NCBI GenBank assembly: GCA_030590185.1
Contig: JAUUZB010000120.1
Location: 1 to 8,089 of the forward strand
Reading direction: 5' to 3'
DNA from: Deltaproteobacteria bacterium
GTDB lineage: Bacteria; Myxococcota; XYA12-FULL-58-9; JAUUZB01
Length of the DNA stretch: 8,089 nucleotides
Shown here: in pieces, positions 1 through 4,812 of the stretch
Layout of the letters: every line of letters starts with the position of its first letter
Numbering within the stretch: the stretch's first letter is position 1
Notes under the pieces: model-generated
Told to the model about the DNA's origin: nothing
The model's database searches: none
What the model saw: the letters and a program-made list of their open reading frames with translations, nothing else
Program-made: the position numbers and the translations under genes

Positions 1-535
1 GGGACAGCTCGTCCTCGGAGCTCGAGGTGACCACGATGCTGCCCTCCACTTCCGGCAGCCGATGCACGTCGATGGCGTAGGCCGGACCGAGGCTGGCTCC
101 CTTGCTGCGCACCATCGCGCCGCTCTTACAGGCGTCGACCACCGCGATGTTGAGGCGAGCGGAGACCTGTCGCAACAGCGCGCGCAGCTCCTCCATCGGC
201 AGGCGCGTCCCGGACAGGTGGAGGTCACGGCCGCTGCCGTGGCCCGAGTAGTAGAAGAAGATCAGATCCGTGGCGCTGCCGTCGTCGGCCAGGCGGCCCA
301 GCAAGGCGCGCAGGTCGTCGGCGCTGGCGTCCAACAGGGTGTGGACCTCCTCCGCTGTGAAACCCTCCAGATCGGTCAGCACCTTGGCGACCCGCTCGGC
401 GTCGGACTCGGCGTAGGCGAGCTCCAGCTCGTCTTCGAGCCCGAGGTTGTTCCCGACCAGCACGGCGACCCGATCACCGCTGCCGCCGACCGGGGCGGCG
501 AGCAGGGTCATCGCCAGCATCATCTCGAGGGCCAC
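1..535 (-). CDS. Caspase-like (peptidase C14) protein, 3' end cut by window edge
   Basis: This encodes a caspase/metacaspase-family cysteine peptidase of which the first 178 residues are visible; the C-terminus lies beyond the left edge. The caspase fold begins near residue 21 with strand DRVAVLVGNN. The catalytic dyad is clear: His99 in FFYYSGHGSG and Cys136 in VVDACKSG, matching the SGHG and DAC-x-SG motifs of bacterial C14 peptidases. A later TSSSEDELS segment also fits the family. The GTG start is chosen because AAGGAG lies 7 nt upstream; the nearest ATG (residue 5) would be too far from that site. Residues 5-18 are hydrophobic and may be a short export signal, though the N-terminus lacks the usual basic residues, so location is uncertain. 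The gene begins 2 nt after the anti-sigma stop codon and is very likely co-transcribed with it. Substrate is unknown. Family assignment is confident; peptidase activity is inferred from the intact dyad. Confidence 0.88.
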   Translation of the reverse strand, partial: MALEMMLAMTLLAAPVGGSGDRVAVLVGNNLGLEDELELAYAESDAERVAKVLTDLEGFTAEEVHTLLDASADDLRALLGRLADDGSATDLIFFYYSGHGSGRDLHLSGTRLPMEELRALLRQVSARLNIAVVDACKSGAMVRSKGASLGPAYAIDVHRLPEVEGSIVVTSSSEDELS

Positions 536-537
536 GC

Positions 538-1314
538 TCAATCTCCTTTGTTGATCACCACCACATGGATCGCGCCGGGCAGTTCGAGCCGGCTGATACT
601 CGCCGCGTCGAGCTCATCCCCGCGCCCGAGCTCGGCGCGTGCGTCGGCCACCGCGCGCCGCACCTCGGCCACCGTCACCGGATCCGGCGAGAAGATGCCG
701 ACGAAGAGCTCGGCTTCCGGGGCGGCATCGAGCACCAGGCTGGCCGGCAGCGGTTGGTCATCACCGGCGGCGACCGCGACGCTGCGGGCGCCACCAAAGG
801 GATGGTACGGCGAGACCTCTCCCGAGGACTCGACCCCCACCAACAGGAAGTAGCCCGGCTCGCCGCTCGAGACGGTGAAGCGCAGGGCATCACCCTCGCC
901 AAAACGTGCCCCTGAAACCCCGCGTTGGATCTCGCCGTCCCGTTGGACCCAGAATCCGATGGCGGTGCCCTTGACCCGCTCGCCATCCCCGGGAAGCACC
1001 GCGACCCCGAGCACCACCGCAACCGTGGCCAAACCGCCAGCGAGCACCAGGGCTCGCCACGTTCCACGCCGCGGGCGGTGCACCGTTGCCGGTCGCTGAG
1101 CGACCTCGGTCGCCCGGGCGAGCAGCATCTCGACCTGGGCGGCATCCGTCTGGGCCTCCACCGCCAAGAGATCCAAGCGCTCGGCGCAGCGCTCGCAGGC
1201 CGCGAGGTGCCCGGCGTGATCCTCGCGGGACCGATCACCGGCGATGATCTCGTCGAGGCGGAGATCCGAGAGGCAAGCGCCACGGTCCGCTGGCTGAGCT
1301 CCGGGCCCGGTCAC
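538..1314 (-). CDS. Transmembrane zinc-finger anti-sigma factor with DUF4384-like C-terminal domain
   Basis: A 258-aa protein likely to bind and inhibit the ECF sigma factor encoded just upstream. The N-terminal part carries a ZAS-type zinc motif: Cys14, then His36-x3-Cys40-x2-Cys43 (HLAACERC), the same four-ligand layout as RsrA-type anti-sigma factors. A single transmembrane helix spans about residues 87-107, preceded by the basic stretch HRPRRG. The remaining 150 residues should lie outside the cytoplasm. They resemble DUF4384 (beta-rich; GFWVQRDGEIQRG, then LRFTVSSGEPGYFLLV, then SPYHPFGG), a domain often linked to bacterial caspase-like proteins. The open frame extends further upstream, but the start is placed at the GTG overlapping the sigma stop codon (GTGA), with AGGAGG 4 nt upstream inside the sigma gene. 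This implies translational coupling and a matched sigma to anti-sigma ratio. The anti-sigma call is strong; the DUF4384 assignment is by pattern and less certain. Confidence 0.85.
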   Translation of the reverse strand: MTGPGAQPADRGACLSDLRLDEIIAGDRSREDHAGHLAACERCAERLDLLAVEAQTDAAQVEMLLARATEVAQRPATVHRPRRGTWRALVLAGGLATVAVVLGVAVLPGDGERVKGTAIGFWVQRDGEIQRGVSGARFGEGDALRFTVSSGEPGYFLLVGVESSGEVSPYHPFGGARSVAVAAGDDQPLPASLVLDAAPEAELFVGIFSPDPVTVAEVRRAVADARAELGRGDELDAASISRLELPGAIHVVVINKGD

Positions 1315-1808
1315 GGTGCCTCCTGGGTCAGCTCGGAGATGGCCTTCTCGATCTTGGCCAGCCGCTTGCCCACCGTGCGTCGTGACCGCCCGGTGAGCTG
1401 GGCGATCTCCTCCTGGGTCAAACCGTCGAGGTAGCGGTAGACGAGGATCTGCTGGGCGAGCTCGTCGAGGTTCCCGGTGAGGTGGTGCAGCAGTTCCTTG
1501 AGCGAAATCTCGGCGAGGGGGTTCCCCGCCGGTCGGTCCTGCCAGTTGGCCACCGCCTGCGAGTTCTCCCGGGCGGTTCGCCGCTTTTGGGCCCGCAGGT
1601 GGTTGAGGCACTGGTGGGTCGTCAGTCGATAGACCCAGGGCCCTACCCGGTCCAGGTCGCGCAGCTGCTCCCCCTTTTGCAGGATCGTCACAAAGACCTC
1701 CTGGGTCACGTCCTCAGCCTCGTCCCGATCGGCGATCATCGCCCGACAACGTCGCAACACGCTGGCGCCGTAACGACGACATACATCCTCGACATCGATT
1801 CCAGCCAC
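1311..1808 (-). CDS. ECF-type RNA polymerase sigma-70 family factor
   Basis: A 165-aa alternative sigma factor of the extracytoplasmic function class, the usual length for the family. Region 2 covers about residues 10-77, with the hallmark DEAEDVTQEVFVTIL at 29-43 and the -10 recognition helix around VGPWVYRLTTHQCLNHLR. Region 4 covers about 106-157, with a helix-turn-helix (LTQEEIAQLTGRSRRTVGKRL) for -35 recognition. No extra C-terminal domain is present, so regulation is expected through the downstream anti-sigma factor, whose GTG start overlaps this stop codon. The start is a GTG: no in-frame ATG occurs between it and tandem in-frame TGA stops 18-23 nt further upstream, and only a weak GGGA-like ribosome site precedes it. 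This is the first gene of the sigma/anti-sigma/caspase operon. Target promoters cannot be deduced; autoregulation is common in the family, but I could not identify a convincing ECF promoter upstream. Confidence 0.93.
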   Translation of the reverse strand: MAGIDVEDVCRRYGASVLRRCRAMIADRDEAEDVTQEVFVTILQKGEQLRDLDRVGPWVYRLTTHQCLNHLRAQKRRTARENSQAVANWQDRPAGNPLAEISLKELLHHLTGNLDELAQQILVYRYLDGLTQEEIAQLTGRSRRTVGKRLAKIEKAISELTQEAP

Positions 1809-1839
1809 GCTGACGCATCCCGATCTTCATCAATGGCGG

Positions 1840-1852
1840 CGTCCGTCGGACG
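1840..1852. promoter_or_regulatory. 13-bp palindrome upstream of the sigma gene, possible operator
   Basis: CGTCCG-T-CGGACG is a perfect inverted repeat with 6-bp arms around a single central base. It lies 32-44 nt upstream of the sigma GTG start, in the region expected to hold the promoter or leader. It could bind a dimeric regulator or be chance in GC-rich DNA. The rest of the 146-nt intergenic stretch holds an AT-rich tract (about 1887-1894), which might be part of a -10 region, and the terminator-like hairpin of the upstream gene. Confidence 0.25.
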
Positions 1853-1914
1853 GAGACCTCCAGGGATGAGGACTGGGAACCACGGCAAAATATTCACCGG
1901 CCGAGCCCGAAGAC

Positions 1915-1938
1915 GGTGGGGCGCCGTAACGCCCCACC
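1915..1938 (-). terminator. Strong hairpin downstream of the small lipoprotein gene
   Basis: A perfect 9-bp GC-rich stem (GGTGGGGCG with CGCCCCACC) encloses a 6-nt loop. It begins 16 nt past the stop codon of the small lipoprotein gene on the minus strand and lies before the sigma operon promoter region. The stem strength and position suit a transcription terminator or RNA 3'-end stabiliser. The minus strand continues with GTCTTCGGGC instead of a clean T run, so it is not a textbook intrinsic terminator. The hairpin is directly visible; its termination function is inferred. Confidence 0.6.
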
Positions 1939-1954
1939 GCGGGTCACGCCGATC

Positions 1955-2248
1955 TCACTCGGTGGGAACGGTGCAGGAGCCGTCCTCAAAGGCGTAATTG
2001 CCGTCGGCGTCGCAGGTGTATTGGGCAAACAGGCAGTCGAGGTACTCGGTGTAGTCGATGGAGATCTCATCCCACTCCACCGGGCACTGGACCTCCGGGT
2101 CGAGCATGTCGTCCGCCGTGCACTCGAGGGCGTTCACCGCGGTCACCCCCTCCTGGCAGGCGGCGACGTTCTCGAAGCTCGCCGGACCGCAGGCGACCAT
2201 GGCGATACCGAAACAACCGGCGACGAAAAGGGTGATGGCTCTGAGCAT
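1955..2248 (-). CDS. Small six-cysteine lipoprotein, function unknown
   Basis: A 97-aa predicted lipoprotein. The signal peptide (MLRAITLFVAGCFGIAMVAC) ends in an AMVAC lipobox, so Cys20 should be lipidated after cleavage by signal peptidase II. The mature part has six further cysteines (31, 43, 55, 72, 79 and 92), an even number that suggests three disulfides in an oxidising compartment. It is acidic, and the end (YLDCLFAQYTCDADGNYAFEDGSC) resembles a group of small lipoproteins I recall from myxobacterial genomes; I know no function for that group. The open frame runs further upstream, but the start is fixed by GGAGG 5 nt before the ATG and by the signal peptide. It lies 173 nt downstream of the large Cys-rich lipoprotein gene on the same strand, so co-transcription is possible but not shown. 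A strong hairpin follows the gene. Confidence 0.85.
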   Translation of the reverse strand: MLRAITLFVAGCFGIAMVACGPASFENVAACQEGVTAVNALECTADDMLDPEVQCPVEWDEISIDYTEYLDCLFAQYTCDADGNYAFEDGSCTVPTE

Positions 2249-2394
2249 TCTAACCTCCATGTATGGGCGCGCCGAACCGGGCCGAACGAATGGCGGACCG
2301 AGCGGGCGCAGCGTTTGGTGTTCATGGGGTAGACACCGCCGGGGTCGCCGAATGGGAACCCGGGGGCGGGGCGCGACGATTTTTTTTGAGGTTG

Positions 2395-2418
2395 AGCGGC
2401 AACCGGTCGGTTGCGGCT
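2395..2418 (-). terminator. Hairpin just after the large lipoprotein gene, candidate terminator
   Basis: A 7-bp inverted repeat (GCAACCG / CGGTTGC) around a 2-nt centre extends to 3 more pairs past a G/G mismatch. It starts 3 nt after the stop codon at 2422. On the minus strand it is followed by an A-rich stretch (8 A, 2387-2380), not a T run, so intrinsic termination is doubtful; it may instead be a 3'-end or attenuating structure. The remainder of the 2249-2421 intergenic stretch shows no gene or clear promoter. Confidence 0.35.
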
Positions 2419-2421
2419 TTG

Positions 2422-4134
2422 CTACTCGAGCGTCAGGTCGAACCCACCGCACTCGGCGACGTTGTTGAAGGTGTCCGCCACGAAGAACAGGCTGAGCGGC
2501 CCAGCCTGCGGGTTGGTGTAGGTGACGACCTCATTGCCCCCTGGACCGGCGGCGTCGGCGCCCATGCCCGACGCACAGGTAATCGCGTTGACGTCGGCGC
2601 AGCTGCTGAGCAGATACCCGGAGACGTCCTGGCCGCCGGTGGGATCCAGAGTGATGGTCACCGTTTGTCCGGCGGGCAGGGTGAATTGGAAGAGCAACTC
2701 CCGACCGGTGGCGTAGGCGCCGGTGCAGCCGCCCAGGCCGGGATCGTACGAGCTGGCCGCAGCGTTGCAGCTGTCTTCACCGACGAGTTGGACGGGCGTG
2801 CCATCAAAGGTCCCGAGGTCGGTGGCGTCGCACACGAAGGCCATGGCTTCGACCTGCAAGGTGAAGATGCCGCACGTGCCCTGGACAAAACTGTCGGCCA
2901 CGATGAAGTAGGTTTGTTCCGCGCCGGTATCGTTCCACACGGAGATGATTTCGGTGGCTTGGGGGGCGCCGAGATCGGATCCCGCCAGGCAGCCCTGTCC
3001 GGTGAAGTCGTCACAGGCGCCTAGCAGGTAGAGCGACGCGTCGAACCCGGGGCCGGGGGTCATGGAGATGGTTACGCCCTGCGCGTCGGGTACCCGGAGC
3101 TCGTAGAGCTGCTCGTGCCCTTGGGCCGGCCAGCTGGTGCAGTTCGAATCTACGGGGTCGAAATAGTCCGGGCCGTCACAGGTGTCTTGGTTGGCGCGCA
3201 GGATGGTTGCCCCGGAGAAGAGGCCGAGATCCTTGGCCGTGCACAGGTAAGGCGTGCATGCCGCGGTGTCCGCGTCCCAGATAAAGCCCACCTCACACTC
3301 GCAACGATGGAGGTCGCCATCGCGAGCGCAGGTGCCGGTGGCGTTTGAGAGGCCGAGGCAGGGATCGCCGACGCAGGCGTCCAGCCAGCAGTACTGAAAA
3401 CCCAGCGGACCCTGTTCATCGCAGTAGTAGGGCTCGACGGCGTCCTGATCGTTGCACCCCCGGCTCGGGCATTCGAAAATGGCCAAACAAGCGTGGAGGT
3501 CACCGCTCGTCCCCAGGGGACCCGCGCAAAAGTAGCCGGGTCGACAGTCCCCGTTGCTCTGGCACGCTCCGAGACAGCGGTCATCGCCGGAGGCAGACAC
3601 GGCGATGCTGTCCGGTGACTCGTAACAGGGAATTCCCTCTGCTCCGAAGTCAGGGCCGTTGACCTGCTCGCAGTAGCCCCCCGTGGTGGGTCGGCAGAAG
3701 GTGTCCACCCCGGGCGTGCCACTGCCGCTGCAGTCACTGTCCTGGGCGCATGGGTCTCCCCAGGATATCGCGGCGGGCGCATCTTCACACAGGCTGGTGT
3801 CCAACGTGCACTGGGCGGCACAGCTGACCGTGCCGAGATCGAAGCCCAGGCTCTGGCAGCTCTCCCCGCCCAGCTCGTTGCCATCGCAGGTCTCGCCGGG
3901 ATCCAATGCCCCGTTGCCGCACGGGTCACAGTCCTGGGCACACGCCGCCGGCGTCTCGTCTGGATCGCACACCCCATCGCCGCACCGGTCACAGTCCTGG
4001 GCACAGGCCGCGGCGGTCTCGTCCGAGCTGCACACTCCATCACCACAGGTGCTCGCCTCGGGAGACTGCCCGCAGGCCGCGAACGCCATCATCCAGAGCC
4101 ACACCGTGCAACTGAGAATCCGCTCAACGCGCAT
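2422..4134 (-). CDS. Mosaic Cys-rich lipoprotein with CGDGVC repeats, EGF-like module and two PPC-like beta domains
   Basis: A 570-aa predicted surface or periplasmic lipoprotein. The signal peptide ends at an AFAAC lipobox (Cys21). Next come two 21-residue repeats (30-71; CGDGVC...ETxxACAQDC), then a myxobacterial-type Cys-rich motif (72-116; CGNGALDPGETCDGNE). A long Cys-rich stretch (129-249) has GDPCAQDSDC and CQSNGDCRPGYFC pieces. An EGF-like module follows (254-293, ending CECEVGFIWD). Two homologous beta domains close the protein (about 298-430 and 435-570). Each starts LC/VC-(T/D)A-x-DLG-x-F, carries a VTI-(S/T)-(M/L) strand, and ends in a (I/F)-(V/F)-VADxF segment with CG(I/G)F, like pre-peptidase C-terminal (PPC) domains. 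No catalytic domain is visible, so binding or adhesion is more likely than enzymatic activity. The start is chosen for GGAGG 5 nt upstream of the ATG and the signal peptide; an ATG 14 codons earlier lacks both. It is transcribed divergently from the YfiR-like gene. Confidence 0.85.
   Translation of the reverse strand: MRVERILSCTVWLWMMAFAACGQSPEASTCGDGVCSSDETAAACAQDCDRCGDGVCDPDETPAACAQDCDPCGNGALDPGETCDGNELGGESCQSLGFDLGTVSCAAQCTLDTSLCEDAPAAISWGDPCAQDSDCSGSGTPGVDTFCRPTTGGYCEQVNGPDFGAEGIPCYESPDSIAVSASGDDRCLGACQSNGDCRPGYFCAGPLGTSGDLHACLAIFECPSRGCNDQDAVEPYYCDEQGPLGFQYCWLDACVGDPCLGLSNATGTCARDGDLHRCECEVGFIWDADTAACTPYLCTAKDLGLFSGATILRANQDTCDGPDYFDPVDSNCTSWPAQGHEQLYELRVPDAQGVTISMTPGPGFDASLYLLGACDDFTGQGCLAGSDLGAPQATEIISVWNDTGAEQTYFIVADSFVQGTCGIFTLQVEAMAFVCDATDLGTFDGTPVQLVGEDSCNAAASSYDPGLGGCTGAYATGRELLFQFTLPAGQTVTITLDPTGGQDVSGYLLSSCADVNAITCASGMGADAAGPGGNEVVTYTNPQAGPLSLFFVADTFNNVAECGGFDLTLE
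3922..4047 (-). repeat. Tandem 63-bp coding repeat, two units
   Basis: Units 3985-4047 and 3922-3984 encode two 21-residue Cys-rich repeats near the N-terminus of the large lipoprotein. By direct comparison 50 of 63 positions match, including 18 identical bases at the end that encode CAQDCD. Most differences are at third positions or cluster in one variable stretch. This fits an in-frame internal duplication kept under protein-level selection. Confidence 0.8.
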
Positions 4135-4139
4135 GACAT

Positions 4140-4169
4140 CCTCCGGGGACCGCACCGTGGCGCCCCGGA
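4140..4169 (-). promoter_or_regulatory. Leader hairpin overlapping the ribosome binding site of the large lipoprotein gene
   Basis: In the minus-strand leader, TCCGGGG (4169-4163) can pair with CCCCGGA (4148-4142) across a 14-nt loop. The last three bases of the second arm are the first three of the GGAGG ribosome binding site (4144-4140), which lies 5 nt before the ATG. If the stem forms in the RNA it would partly hide the ribosome site. The pairing is seen in sequence; a regulatory role is inference. The rest of the divergent intergenic region (4170-4288) should hold both promoters, but I see no convincing -35/-10 pair or sigma-54 site. Confidence 0.35.
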
Positions 4170-4288
4170 CGGTCATAGTGGGTCAGCGGAAAAATTGCAC
4201 GGGCGGTTGGCCGATCAATTGGACTTGCTTCCGTGATGCGCCGTTTGGTGGTAGGGCGGGGTCATTCGCGAACCTTAGAGTGGCGATT

Positions 4289-4798
4289 ATGCTTGGTGCC
4301 CCAGTCATCACGGTAGCAGCGGCAGTCGTGCTGAGCTCAGCCAGCATGCCCGTGCCGATCAAGCTCCAGGTGGCGTTGTTCACGCGGATCCTCAACTACG
4401 ACGAGAAGCTCGCGAATTTCGGCGGCAAGGGGTACCGCCTCTTGGTGGCAAGTGGCCCGGCCAGCGGTGACGCCGCGGCGGTCGCCGGAGAATTCTCCAA
4501 GGCCGGCGCCGAGGCTTCCACCGTTGACCAATATGCGCTCGCCGGCCAAATCTCTGGAGCGGACATCGTTTACGCCATGCCAGACGCGGACGCCGGTCGG
4601 ATTGGCCGGCTCTGCGCGAAACACGGCGTGTTGTCCATATCGGGCGTCCCCGCCCATGCCGAGGCCGGACAGGTTTCAGTGAGCCTGGCACTGAAGGCCG
4701 ACGGTCGGCCCTTGATCATCGTCAACATCGGACAGTCGAACAAAGAGAAGCGCAGTTTCTCCGCTCAATTCTTGGCTCTCACCAAGGTGATACGATAG
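4289..4798 (+). CDS. Exported YfiR/DUF4154-like protein
   Basis: A 169-aa protein with an N-terminal hydrophobic export signal (MLGAPVITVAAAVVLSSAS) and a single domain resembling the YfiR/DUF4154 family. Family-like landmarks are the opening helix VALFTRILNYDEKL (28-41), the strand YRLLVASG (49-56), the segment DIVYAMPDADAGRI, and the C-terminal RPLIIVNIGQSNKEKRSFSAQFLALTKVI, which matches the INxxxAxxxxxxxSxxLLxLAxVI ending. In Pseudomonas, YfiR is a periplasmic repressor of the membrane cyclase YfiN; here the likely partner is the HAMP/MCP transducer encoded 14 nt downstream. Only one cysteine is present (109), so the disulfides of Pseudomonas YfiR are absent. The start is placed at ATG 4289; GTG 4280 is in frame and possible, and the ribosome site (AGAGTGG) is weak. 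The frame stays open far upstream, but that part is antisense to the lipoprotein gene. Confidence 0.72.
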   Translation: MLGAPVITVAAAVVLSSASMPVPIKLQVALFTRILNYDEKLANFGGKGYRLLVASGPASGDAAAVAGEFSKAGAEASTVDQYALAGQISGADIVYAMPDADAGRIGRLCAKHGVLSISGVPAHAEAGQVSVSLALKADGRPLIIVNIGQSNKEKRSFSAQFLALTKVIR

Positions 4799-4812
4799 CG
4801 ACTCGGGGCCTG

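Noticed and set aside
62..853. Plus-strand open frame across the caspase and anti-sigma genes
   Set aside because: No recognisable domain; it is the complement of two well-supported minus-strand genes in GC-rich DNA.
1315..1611. N-terminal extension of the anti-sigma frame
   Set aside because: It lies fully inside the sigma gene, has low-complexity Pro/Arg/Gly composition, and the overlapping GTG with AGGAGG gives a better start.
1876..1880. GGAAC resembling an ECF -35 element
   Set aside because: It points along the plus strand, away from the sigma gene, and no plus-strand gene follows it.
2263..3024. Plus-strand 253-aa open frame
   Set aside because: Mostly antisense to the PPC-like domains of the large lipoprotein; glycine- and valine-rich with no domain pattern.
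3150..4046. Minus-strand 298-aa open frame
   Set aside because: Alternate frame of the large lipoprotein; rich in Arg, Ala, Thr and Pro with no domain, while the lipoprotein frame has clear modules.
4200..4250. Possible sigma-54 or sigma-70 promoter for the YfiR-like operon
   Set aside because: TTGGAC is present but no suitable -10 lies 16-18 nt away, and the GG-N10-GC spacing of sigma-54 sites is not met.
3683..4288. Long in-frame extension upstream of the YfiR-like gene
   Set aside because: It is antisense to the Cys-rich lipoprotein, and its repeated GSQSWAHA-like residues are just the mirror of the CGDGVC repeats. The export signal fixes the real start near 4289.
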